A stretch of 64,000 nucleotides of DNA from Clarkia xantiana subsp. parviflora (Eukaryota; Streptophyta; Magnoliopsida; Myrtales; Onagraceae), in contig JAPTYO010000015.1 in NCBI GenBank assembly GCA_036873135.1, forward strand, positions 12,131,683 to 12,195,682, given 5' to 3'. Below the pieces are notes generated by a model. The model did no database searches. It was not told the origin of the DNA and saw only the letters and a program-made list of their open reading frames with translations. Shown here piece by piece: positions 51,599 to 62,583 of this stretch. A program made the translations under genes and the position numbers. Every line of letters starts with the position of its first letter. The stretch's first letter is position 1.

Positions 51599-54500
51599 CT
51601 TGCCCCCGAGTTAACCAATGTCGTGACCCTTGGTTGACTTTATTTTAGGATGGGATGATACGCGCAATTGGAAACCGTGACTTTACCTCTTGGCGAAACC
51701 TTTGCTTGTCCGTAGGCGCTTTTTTCGCGCCTTGTCCTCTGATTCTAAAAAATAGAGGAATTGTAAACGTTAGGGCATGCGTACACGTGTTTTAGACACG
51801 TATCCGCGAAATATGGATATAATCATAAAAACTCTGATCTCTTCAGGTATGCATTTTAAAAAATATGTACGTGCATGGGGATGCAATGCAATCATGGATA
51901 TGAGTCTTTGACCTCAATTTCTTACGGGGTGAGTACACGCCGGGAAAAATATTTGAATGGGGTCAAAAAAATTTCTAATTATAGGATAATGGAATATATG
52001 CCTATAGGGTGCTAACTTGAGTGAACATGGATCTATCATGAACATGAAGGTGTGTACTAGCATACATGCAAGTAGGAGCACAAGTATGGAAGTGGGTGTA
52101 GACATGCTGCGGTTGTGGACATGAATGTATGCATGAATATATGGCAGCCATGTACCTGGAAGTCTAAATGTTTGAACACATGGGAGTGTGTACGTGGGCA
52201 TGTATGTGAGTGCAAGCGTAAACATGTATGTATGTATGGACGGGTTGTGAGCATAAACATGGACGATGGCATTGGTGTACTTGTAGGTGTAAATTGTGAA
52301 TATGAATATAAGTGCAAGGGTGAGAGTATAGACCTCCCTTTTACCTGAGGGTGCGAACTCTGTCCCACGATGGGACACAACATTCTGCCTCCCTCAAACT
52401 AGCGCGAGCATTGCCCTTTAACCTCGACCTTCGACATGTGTAACATTTTTCCTTCATTCGTTGGAGTGTGTGTATAGCTCTTCACCCTTGCCCTACAGTT
52501 TGTTCCACATAAAAGTGAGGGTGAAAAATTCTTACAAGCTTTCTTCTTACCCGCCGCGTGCCAAAGGGCTTATCGACATGTGTTAAGGGTTGACCCTTCC
52601 TTCGGATGTGTCGGAACGTTGCTCCTTTTGGGGAAGCTAAAAGTTCGCCCTCTTCTTGATACTCTGGTGATTGTTCCCTTGGTTGGATCTCTTGGGTGGT
52701 GGTTTTTCTTCCGTAACTTTATGTTAAGGTTGCCCCCGTAGTAGGCGTATCTCGCCCTTCCATGAGTAAGGGTCGACCTTTGCGTCGGTCGCTCGGATGG
52801 CTGGTCCTTTTTTGGGGGTATCCTTGTCTATCATGATACCTGTGATCTCATCATGAACAATCTTGTATGTTTCTCATATCATATATCATTGCCTTGTAAA
52901 AAAAAAATTCTCGTGGTATACTCTTGTGGACGATGTAAAGATCGCTTTAGGATACGCTCCTAGGGGCTTAGAATCTTTTCACGGGATTGGCTCCCGGAGG
53001 GCACATAACTATTCACAGGATGGGCTCCCGGACGGCACAGAATAAGTCAACAAGATTCGCTCTTGGGGGCGTCGAATCTTTTCACGAGATTGGCTCTCGG
53101 AGGGCACAGAACCTTTCGCAGGATTGGCTCCCTGATGGCACAGAGTTAGTAAACAAGATACGCTCTTGGGGGCGTCGAATCTTTTCACGAGATTGGCTCT
53201 CGGAGGGAACATAACTTTCCACAGGATTGGCTCCTGGAGGGCACATATTTTTTCACAGGATTGGCTCCCGGAGGGCACAGAACTTTTCACAGGATTGGCT
53301 CCCGGAGGGCACGAATCTTTTCACAGGATTGGCTCCCGGAGGGCACGAATCTTTTCACAGGATTGGCTCCCGGAGGGCACGAATTTTTTCACAGGATTGG
53401 CTCCCGGATGGCACAGTGTTAGTCAACAAGATACGCTATTGGGGGCGTCGACTCTTTTCACGAGATTGGCTCTCGGAGGGCACAGATAGTTTCACAGGAT
53501 TGGCTCCTGGATGGCACAGAATTTCGTAGTCTAAAAACTACTCTCAAGATACGCTCTTGGGGGCGTCAAATTTTTTCACGAGATTGGCTCTCGGAAGGGC
53601 ACATAACTATTCGCAGGATAGGCTCCTGGATGGCGCAGAACGATTCATATGACAGGCTCCTGGACGGCACATAACTATTCACAGGACAGGCTCCTGGACG
53701 ACACAGAATTTCGTAGTTTAAAAATACTCTCAAGATACGCTCTTGGGGGCGTCGAAACTTTTCACGAGATAGGCTCTCGGAGGGCACAAAATTTTGCAGT
53801 TTAGAACTACTCTCAAGATACGCTCTTGGGGGCGTCGAGACTGTTCACGGGATTGGCTCCCGGAGTGCTCGGAATATTACTTTACCTTGTGTCATTTCCC
53901 AGGTAGGGTGCGTCTTTGGTATGCTTTTTGAATCTTTGCTTGAGTTTGTCTCTATGATATTGCATGTTACCTAGCCTTTTCCAGATTGTGGGAGATCATC
54001 CTTCGAGGGCGATGCTTGTATGTTGCCAACATAGGACGAGTTCGTACAGGGAGTTGAGGCTGTATTTCCTCTTACGTGACCTCTTCAAGGAGAAGTGGTG
54101 TTGCATGTTCTTGTGACCTTCTGCTTGTAATCTCTTCTTTTATACTTAGGTGGACTACAAAGCACTTGTTCGTTTGGTGCCCCCCAAGTTGCTTGGTGGT
54201 CACACTGCCTCTCATATTTGACTGTTGAAAGTCCCTCGTTCATTTTCTTGGTTGGGTACCCCTTATGCTTGGGGATCCCTAATCTTGTGTTGTATTTGAT
54301 ATGTCTGGTTGTTAGGGTGTGATGGGTGTCCCTTTTAAGACTTTTCTTTCTCATGCTTGCTTATTTCAGTCATAGGCATGGTTTGGACAATTCCTTTGCC
54401 GAATGTATCTCTTAGGTTTGGGGGGGGGGGGGGGGGGCGGGAAGCTTTTTCTTTGGGTGGGTGGGGGTGATTTTCATTCTCTTGGTAACTGGTTGAGGTA

Positions 54501-55459
54501 GTGTTCATATCCAGAGAAAGCTTGTAAATTATTACCCCCTCTTCCTTGTGTTTTTGAGAAAAAACACTTTTGCGGTGATGGTCGAGTAGGAATAACGTAT
54601 CTTGGAAGGGGTTGTATTTAGGTTGAATAGCATGGTGTCTCGAGTTGTTAATCTTGAAGATGTGTTTCAGACTAGTGAATCTGATCCACGCCCCTTGCTC
54701 GGGCATAGGGGGTCCGACCGGGCTGTAATAGTCTTCTTGAAGTGTAGTGGTACTTAGTGTGTTTCGCCTTTTCCTTTACATTGGAGTATTTTTCAATGCT
54801 TTTAGAGAGTGTCACATTGGTTATGCTCATCCCACCTCAAATCTTGATTATAGGCTTCCCTTGAATTAGGACCCGAATTCAAAAAGGATATTTTCCTTCA
54901 GGTTTGTAGGTGATGTTCCATGATTTTTTCATGGGTTTGCCCCCGTATTGGCTATGCCTTGTTGGATAACTTCATTAGAAGCTGTGTTTGTGTTGCGTAC
55001 GTATATATGTTTGGGGGGTGTCGAGTTGACAAGGTTCTTCTATTTTCCTTTTTTGTAACCTTCCCTCGCTAAATGTTTTGCCTTTAGCCCTAAAGGCGGG
55101 ACCTTCTTCTAGTGCCTCCTTGGTCGGGTTTTTTCTCTTGATGGGATGTCAGAGGCAAATGTCTTACCATTCACAGGCAAGGTTCTTGATCAGAGTGTGC
55201 ATCTAGTGTATGGGTCGATCTCGAAACCTTACTTCCTGAGATTTTGAGCTCTTCGTTGGTTGATCTTGTAGAACTATTATCATGCCCTAAGGCCTCTGAT
55301 GGGAGGTGTATCTCCTTTTTCATATTTTGTTTGTTGCACTATCTAATCTTGCATCTTTGGAGTTTCTTGGACGGTGCATGACGTCAATTGTAGGATTTTC
55401 TACCGGTGCCTGTTTTGTTAAGACATGTATCCTTGGTTGCTTCGCTTTCTTATGAGATG
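51599..55459 (-). other. non-coding interior of the minus-strand Tat-like element
   Basis: The part next to the LTR has the polypurine tract and ATGTATGTATG-rich DNA (51900-52330). A large 30-35-bp array follows, then about 1.5 kb without recognisable proteins. The open frames at 54085-54706 (minus) have low-complexity Pro and Lys stretches and no motif I know. A homopolymer run of 17 G lies near 54421-54437. Confidence 0.55.
52950..53880. repeat. 30-35-bp tandem array with two alternating unit types
   Basis: The main unit is CACAGGATTGGCTCCCGGAG followed by GGCACAGAACTTTT. A second type (CAAGATACGCTCTTGGGGGC followed by GTCGAATCTTTTCA) recurs about every 100-190 bp, giving a higher-order pattern. 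More than twenty-five units are visible. Each unit has a small inverted repeat such as GGCTCC-CGGAG or CGCTCTTGGGGGCG. Confidence 0.93.
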
Positions 55460-56027
55460 GCGAATGAGTGTCTATGATTAACCAAATGCGTCGCCCTTGG
55501 TAGAGGTATGCGCCTAATCTTGATGACGCTATCTTGAAATTTCATGTACGTATCTTGGATAAACATGTTATTCATTGCATATATAATACGGAGTCCAAGG
55601 ATCTCCGGTTTAGGATAGTATTTTGAGAACAGAAACATGGTCATCTTTTAGATAACCTATCTATCTAGGGAGTTCATTTTTGCAAGGATAATTGGAAGGA
55701 TACTTGTAAGGATATGTCTTCCATCCTTGTTCCAGCATCATTTGTAATGCTGTGTCCCTAATGGGTATGTTGATGTTTTGACCACCCTTACTAGTAGGGG
55801 GTCCATTGGTGTTAGGTATGCCGGACTCTTCCCTAGTATCATCAATAGCTGGGCATGGAAGGTGCCTGGCGAACTCCTTTCATGCACTATGATTCTCTTC
55901 ATGTCAAAGCTAGTGATTCCCCCTGTTTTGACAAATATATCGCTGTGTGGAAACAATATGTTTTCCATATCCTTTTTTGAAACCTGGATGATGGTTTCAC
56001 CCTTCTTCCTTTCTTAGGCTTGGGGCC
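55460..56027 (-). pseudogene. Tat-like protease remnant
   Basis: On the minus strand the translation aligns with Tat protease: VSKKDMENILFPHSDIF, FDMKRIIVHERSS in place of the catalytic DGGSS, STYPLGT, and further on ILGLRIIYAMNN in place of ILGRTTI. The catalytic Asp-Gly-Gly is lost and the frame is broken near 55640-55740. It is cut off at 56027 by the plus-strand LTR. Confidence 0.8.
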
Positions 56028-56775
56028 TAATGGATATACGCCCAATTGGAACCCGTTTTAATTCAGACTGTCTTATTTTGATTACCCCATTTGTGATTGT
56101 AAATCGAAACTTTGACCCGAATACTTCGCCTAAAACGCTAATGGTCCAAACGAGGTAAAATTACTCGCCCGGACCCGACCATCGACCTCACCCAGGTGAG
56201 ATCGGGTGACCTCACCCGATCTCCCCTAGGGGAGACCGGGTTGGGCAAACCACCCGGTGTCAGGCCTCGGGGGTCGAATTTTCTGTCCGACCCCAAGGGT
56301 CCCGACCTCTTTTCCACTCGTCCCACACTTAGATTATTTCGCCTACCTCTCCATGTTTTAAGGGTCTAATCATACGGTTATGAGTTAATTAAATACGCTT
56401 AGGGGATTAACGATGTCATTAAGCCACCTTAATCCCCCCGAAGCCTATAAATACTGCTCGTATCCAATTCATTTCCATCACGTTGATTATTCACTAGCTT
56501 CTGCTCTTCCTTCTCTCTAGTTTGTCTCTCTAGAAAAATTATACTGACTTAGACATCGGAGAGGGTTCACCAAGCACCATCCCCCCCTCCGTGCTTGGTA
56601 CTGCCGCTATTCCAGGTCAGCCAGAAGGAAGAAGTCGGAAGAATAGAATGATACGGATCAGACCATCTAGCAGATAGAACATCGGATCAAGCTTTTTACC
56701 GTGAGAAGTGACACTTGGATCGACAAGCCGTTGACCCGAGTGACGCGACTTAACACTTGGAGTCGTGGGTTTTCG
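56028..56775 (+). repeat. Tat-like LTR, same family as 50536-51598, opposite orientation
   Basis: It starts TAATGGATATACGCC (the expected TG is mutated to TA) and matches the inverse of 51598-50536 over the outer part (GGAACCCGTTTTA-TTCAGACTG) and in the transcribed part. A TATA box CCTATAAATACTG is near 56443. The end near 56760-56790 lacks a clear CA and PBS, so it is truncated. A perfect 9-bp hairpin lies at 56569-56577 with 56591-56599. Confidence 0.8.
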
Positions 56776-56802
56776 AGCAGAAAGCCTGGCTATCACGAGA
56801 GC

Positions 56803-57093
56803 GATGAAGAATAGTCTGCCATCCAAAGACAACCGTCAACCTGGGGGCAACATGCCAATAAACCAAGCAGAACAACCTGCACCCCCGGCAAGACAGCCTG
56901 TACCTCCACCAAGAGAACCTACCACCCATAGACAGCTTGTACCCCCAGTACATCAAACAGCCCAGCAAGCACCCCAGGCTAACAATGAAGGAGGACCATC
57001 ACGCCTAGCTGGGGCAGAGTCTTCCACCGCCTCAAACCCCTTGGTCCAGAGACCACGAACCAAGGTGCACAACAAGAAATGCCATCTCAGGAG
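56803..57093 (+). pseudogene. N-terminal gag remnant
   Basis: A proline-rich frame (from the ATG at 56803: MKNSLPSKDNRQPGG, then PPARQPVPPPREP) resembles the poorly conserved start of Tat-like Gag. It is cut by the LTR that starts at 57094 and so encodes fewer than 100 Gag residues. Confidence 0.55.
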
Positions 57094-57740
57094 TGATGGG
57101 TTTCGATATAGCCGATAGGCCCATTAACGACGACTAAACGGCGAAGTAGGCCCACTGGGCCCCAAAAGAGGCTTAAAAGACCAATACGGGAGGACCCGAC
57201 AAGGCTGGTCCCGACATGCAAGCTGAACGCTCCCGATGATATGCCTTTAAGTAGGCCCCGATGATATGCCTTTAAGTAGGCTCCGATATTGAATCCCTGA
57301 GAATGCTGGCCCTGTCCCGACGACGAGGGGCCCCGAGCGGTGACCAAAAGAGATAACTCTGGAGTCCCCGACATCCGTCGGGACTTGCCACCAGAGAACG
57401 AGGCCGAGAAACACGCCCACTATCAATATAGTGGGGAAGTGGCCTGAAAATACGAAACGTGGGTTACATGGCCGAGATAAACGGAACGTGGCAGTTATCT
57501 CACAGGTAACTGAGGTGACCCCTCCCCTATATAAAGGAAGGAGTTACCTCAGGATCAATAGGTTGAACATTCACATACTTACATACTGATACTTGCTTGC
57601 CTGCATCGAGATACTCATTTAAGCATCGGAGAGGGATTCTAGGTCACCGCCCGGTCTATCCCCTTCTTGCAGGATTACTTGGAGCGAAGGAGTTCAGACT
57701 TCCGTCAAGAACGTACCGGAGTTCCAACCATGATCCAACA
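57094..57740 (+). repeat. 5' LTR of the second Tat element
   Basis: 647 bp, TGATGGGTTTCGATATAGCC to GATCCAACA. It shares most blocks with the 697-bp LTRs at 23568 and 33892, including the AAGCATCGGAGAGGG block at 57620-57634. A TATA-like CCTATATAAAGG is near 57528. Confidence 0.9.
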
Positions 57741-57741
57741 T

Positions 57742-57758
57742 TGGCGCCGTCTGTGGGA
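57742..57758 (+). other. primer-binding site of the second Tat element
   Basis: TGGCGCCGTCTGTGGGA, identical to the site of the first Tat element, two bases after the LTR. Confidence 0.9.
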
Positions 57759-57776
57759 ACGAAGCGAAAAGAAAAA

Positions 57777-60361
57777 ATGGCTTCTACCCGATCGATGGCT
57801 GGCAAGCAAAAGAAGAGACAAGGACAATCTGGCGGTTCCCGTCATCCTGCTGGAACCTTGAATTCAGGGCCGCCGGAGCGCACTGTTGATCGGAATGATC
57901 ATCCCCCTGATGTTTCCCAAACAAGGGGGCATCATGATGATCGCGAAGATTCCATTCGAAACTCGTCGGAGAGCTGGGAAGAGATCCCAAGGAGGGACCA
58001 GGATGCACCTGCAAAGCCGGACTTGGCAAAGGCTGGGATGGATGCCATGCCAGTATTTTTGGAAGCTATGGAGGCTCTCTTGGATCGAAGGGAGGCCGCC
58101 AAGAAGAAGGAGGAGGAGTTGCCTCCGCCTCCGCCGATGGAAAATCGGGACGGGCAGGAGGCCCAGCCCTAGCACCAGGACAAGGGAAAGGAGCCCGCTC
58201 GGTCGGAGAAGTTCGTGATTGATGGGCCTGGACCTATGCAGCATAGGACCATTCCTCTCAATGGCCCTATCACCCCCGATCAAGTGGTGAAGATCGTAAA
58301 CATCTGCATGGGGGACCAGAAGAAGATGATGTCGGAGCTGAGGGATCGATCTACTCATCCCTTTGTTCCCCGATTGGTGAACACCACTGCCCCGCCAGGA
58401 CTGGGCATACCGACAATCAAGGAGTACGATGGCGAGGGAGATCCAGTTCGGCATGTCCAGAAGCATGTCATGGCTTGTCTAGGCAGAGCCCCAAATGATG
58501 ATATAGTGTTCGTTTTGTTCCCAGGCACACTTGGTGAGAGGGCCCTGACGTGGTTCTTCAGCCTTCCCCCAGGATGCATCTCTAGCTGGACCCAGATGCA
58601 TGATCGCTTCATCCAGCAATACCAGGGCCGTCGGCGTCTCCTGAAAAGCGCGAGGTCCTTGATTGAGGTGGTACAGAGGCCCGACGGATCTCTGGCGCAT
58701 TACTACCAGAGGTACACTGCCAGCGTGGCCGAGATTGATGAGGAAATGTCGGAGGGAGAGACCATCCGCACCTTCATTCGGAACCTGACTGCACCGTATG
58801 GTTCCGACCTGATGCACAGCGTGGCTGAGAAGGCTGTGTGGAACATGGAAGCGCTGCAGAAGACGGTGAAGCAGCAAATCGACGTACAGGAGTCGAAGAT
58901 AGCTGCCGGAGATCTTGACCCTCCGAAATCAAACAAGGGGAAACAGTCGTTCAAACCCTCGGACGATCGCAGGAGGAAAGATAAACCCGAGAGCAGTCGG
59001 GGTCGAAGCCGTCCTGATCGGAGGGAAGACAAGCGTCCCCCAAGGTCGGACAAGCGGGAGGACCACTACACTCCTCTCATTTGTTCCATGGGTGCTGTGT
59101 TGGCAGTGATGGACCGACAGGGTATCGCCAGGTACCCCCCGAAGAAGGATGGAGAGTCCATGGGAGCTCGCACCGATCGTTATTGTCGTTTCCATCGTGC
59201 CAACGGTCACGACACCAACCATTATCGGGAGTTGAAGAAGGAGATTGAGAAGCTGATCCAGAAGGGAAAGCTCAAGGAATTTGTGGCTGGGCGACGGAGT
59301 CAATCCCGTTCCCGGTCCCGATCGCGGTCCCGTTCCCGATCCCATGGTCGATCCCCGAAGAAGGATAAGCCCGAGTCTTCCAATGCCCGCAAGGAGAAGC
59401 GGGGGACCATTAATGTGATTCACGGGGGACTTGCTGCAGGAGGTGATACCACGGCATCTCGGGAGCTCTATGCTTCTCGTATTCCCATTGCTGTGGTGCT
59501 GGGAAAGAGGGCCCGAAATTGGACTCCGAAAGAAGAAATGGTGATTCCCTTCTCAGCAGAGGACCTGATAGGTGTGGAAACCCCGCACGATGATGCTTTG
59601 GTCGTGACCCTGAACGTGGATGGGTACGAGATGAAGCGAATCCTGATTGACGGAGGGAGCTCCTCCGATATTCTGTTCATGGATGCACTGGAGGCCATGG
59701 GAAAAACCAAGAAAGACTTGAAGTGTGCGGATTCCCGATGGTTGGATTTTCTGGCTCTACTTCTTACCCGATGGGGATGATTACTTTACCGGTTGAATTC
59801 GGTAGTGGCTGGAAGTCGGAGAAGAGGAACGTGGAGTTTGTGGGGGTCGAGTCCGCGGGGACCTATAATGCAATTATCGGGAGGACCACCATCAACCCGC
59901 TGGGGGAAATCGCTTCCACTGTCCATTAGAAGCTGAAGTTCCCGACTGACCACGGAATCGGGGAAGTAAAGGGCGATCAGATAGCCTCCAGGAAGTGCTA
60001 CGTCAATGCCACTCGAAGGAGGAATCGGGAGGCTATGAATGTCTTCCAGACTGATACGGATCCCCGAGAGGAGTTCGGGCGTCCCGCCCCGATGGAAGAC
60101 TTGAAGGAGGTCGAGATCGATGGACTTCAAAGAAAGGTGAAAATCGGGTCCGCTCTGTCGGAGGAGACAGCTCGAGAACTGATTGATTTGCTGAAGGAGT
60201 TCAAGGAGCTGTTTGCCTGGTCCCCGAGCGACATGCCAGGAATCAGCCCCGATGTAATTACTCACGAGCTGAAGATTGACCCCGCGATCAAACCGATCAC
60301 ACAAAGAAGGCGTCCGATGGGTGCCGACAAGAAAATCGCGATCCAGCAGGAGGTGGGCTAG
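57777..60361 (+). pseudogene. Tat gag-protease with stops and a frameshift
   Basis: Start ATG at 57777 (MASTRSMAGKQKK) matches the start of the first copy. The frame is broken by TAG at 58170-58172. It resumes (58215-59780) with the Gag core, the Cys-His segment YCRFHRANGHDTNHY (final Cys changed to Tyr), an Arg-Ser repeat and protease IDGGSSSDILF. A shift near 59725 moves to a frame with MITLPVEFGSGWKSEKR and IIGRTTINPL. TAG at 59927-59929 stands where the first copy has CAG (Gln). The frame continues to the start of the RT region (KPITQRRRPMGADKK) and ends at 60361, exactly at the deletion junction. Confidence 0.9.
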
Positions 60362-61891
60362 CCTCAGGATACGAGAGTTGGTCACTTAAAGGTGAAGTGT
60401 GATGCTAGCCTGATCGTGAACCAAGTCTAGGGGCGATACGAAGCAAAGAGCCCGATGATGAAAAAGTATCTTCGCGAGGTGCAAACCCTGAAGGAGAGTT
60501 TCAAGAGCTTCGATATTGAGGCAATCCCAAGGGAGGATAATGCAGAAGTAGACGCCTTGAGCAAGTTCGCCTTGGGGGCACCCCTTGATGAAAGTCGAAA
60601 GGTGCATTTCTTGGAGAAGGTGATCCTGTCAGTATGTGCCATCGAGATCGGATCGGAGGAGCCCACTTGGATGACCCCGATAGTCGTGTATCTGACTACG
60701 GGGGCAGTCCCCGATGATGAAGTAGCAGCCGGCAAAATACGCCGAATCGCGCCCAATTATGTGATGGTGGACAATCAACTGTACAAAAAGGGATATGTAA
60801 CTCCCTACTTGAAATGTGTGGCTGAGCCCGACACAGATCGGATCCTTAGGGAGGTGCACGAAGGACATTTGGCCTGTCATGAAGGTGCCCGATCCATCGT
60901 GAGGAAAGTGTTGAACCTGGGCTATTACTGGCCCTCGATGAACAAGGAAGCAACGATGCTAGTCCGATCCTGTGACGCTTGCCAGAGGTATGCCCCGAAT
61001 ATCGTGGCTCCAGCTGTCGATCTGACGTCCATCAAGAGTGCTTGGCCCTTCGCGCAATGGGGAATCGACTTGGTGGGACCCCTTCAAGTTGCAAAAGGTC
61101 AGTGTCGATATTTAGTTGTGGTTATTGATTATTTTTCGAAATGGATAGAAGCTAAGGCATTGGCCAAGACAACGGGGAACCGTATCCTCAAATTCCTTCA
61201 GACTCATATCATATCCCGATACGGGATCCCCAAGGTGGTGATCAGTGATAATGGCCCTCCGTTTAACGGGGCCCAGTGGAAGGAGTACCTGGAGGAACTG
61301 AAAATTGAGAATCGGACAGCCTTTGTCCGTCATGCCCAAACTAATGGACAGGTGGAGTCAGCCAACAAGATCGTGATGGATGGCCTGAAGAAGAGGGTCC
61401 ACGCCTTGAAGGGCAAATGGCTGGATGAGCTGGAAAATGTGCTTTGGGCTGTTAGAACGACACCCATACGATCAACTGGGGAGACTTCGTTTGGCCTTGT
61501 TTATGGCACGGAAGCAGTTGCTCCCGTCGAAATAGCTGTGGCATCCAATCGGACGAGGTATTATGAACCTCTGTCGAATGATGAAATGAGGCGCTTGGAC
61601 TTGGACTTGGTCGAAGAGAAGAGGCGGAGTGCCGAGGAGGCCTAGGCTCGGATGCGCTTGGCGATGACCCGATATTATAATCGACGAGTCAAGTCTCGAC
61701 AGTTCTTTTTCGGGGAACTGGTCTGGCGTCGGAACGAATTTACCTTTTGGATCGGATCAACAAGATGTCACCAAAATGGGAAGGGCCTTATAAGGTCGTG
61801 GGGATGCCAGCTCGAAACGCGTATAAGTTGGAAGACCTCGATGGCAATGTGTTGAAGCATTCTTTTAGTGGCGAACACTTGAAGAAATGTC
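60362..61891 (+). pseudogene. archaeal-type RNase H tail and integrase
   Basis: After the deletion the sequence resumes inside the second RNase H (LKVKCDASLIVNQV), with an early stop at 60428-60430. From 60455 the frame is open to 61645. It holds the end of the RNase H (REDNAEVDALSKFALG), the integrase zinc region (HEGARSIV, CDACQRYAPN), and the core motifs WGIDLVGPL, VISDNGPPFNG and NGQVESANK with Asp, Asp and Glu all present. TAG at 61643-61645 replaces a Gln codon of the first copy. The C-terminal part (RRVKSRQFFFGELVWRRNEF) follows with a frame shift near 61740. Confidence 0.9.
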
Positions 61892-61894
61892 ATG

Positions 61895-62500
61895 CTTGAT
61901 ATTAAGTCACCTTCAGTGGTGCAAGTTGTTTATTAAGTCGCCTTCAGTGGTACAAGTTGTTTATTAAGTCGCCTTCAGTGGTGCAAGTTGTTTATTAAGT
62001 CGCCTTCAGTGGTGCAAGTTGTTTATCAAAGTCGCCTTCAGTGGTGCAAGTTGTTGAATAAAGAGGTTGCTTCCGACCAGATTGTGCTTAAACTTATTAT
62101 TCTAAGTATGCTTAAATCGTCTTAAGTGGTGTACCTAAATTGCCTTAAGGGGCAGGGTTTCGCCTTAAGTGGTGTGGTTTCGCCTTAAGTGGCAAGATTA
62201 AATCGCCTTAAGTGGTGTCGATAAGTTGCCTTAAGTGGCACGATTAAACCGCCTTAAGTGGCGTGGTTCCGCCTTAAGGGGCACGATTAAATCGCCTTAA
62301 GTGGTGTGGATAAGTTGCCTTAAGGGGCACGATTAAATCGCCTTAAGTGGTGTGGATAAGTTGCCTTAAGGGGCACGATTAAATCGCCTTAATTGGTGTG
62401 GGTAAAATGTCTTAAGTGACGCGTCGAAATCACTCTAAGTGGTATGATCGAATTGCCTTAAGTGGCGTATTAATTCACCTTAAGTGGTGCAGTGATAATC
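61895..62500. repeat. tandem array between pol and aORF, second copy
   Basis: About five units of 31-32 bp (GTCGCCTTCAGTGGTGCAAG then TTGTTTATTAA) are followed by 20-46-bp units with CGCCTTAAGTGGTGTGGATA and TTGCCTTAAGGGGCACGATT. The core is the reverse complement of the array at 27744-28250 and lies in the same place, but unit lengths and spacers differ. Confidence 0.9.
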
Positions 62501-62583
62501 GGAACCAAAAGTGATTGATATTATAAAGATCCAAAAGGTTCATGACAAACGAAGGAAATTACAAGGATTCAAAAGTAAAGAGA

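Noticed and set aside
52950..53880. Tandem arrays as a CRISPR array
   Set aside because: Units are contiguous and mutually diverged without unique spacers, there are no cas genes, and the context is a plant genome.
54085..54706. Minus-strand ORFs of 89 and 123 codons in the non-coding interior
   Set aside because: They include translated homopolymer (a run of prolines from the G-run) and match no retroelement or host family known to me.
57597..57776. ORF start at 57597 for the second Gag
   Set aside because: Same reason: it reads from the LTR through the PBS; the conserved start is at 57777.
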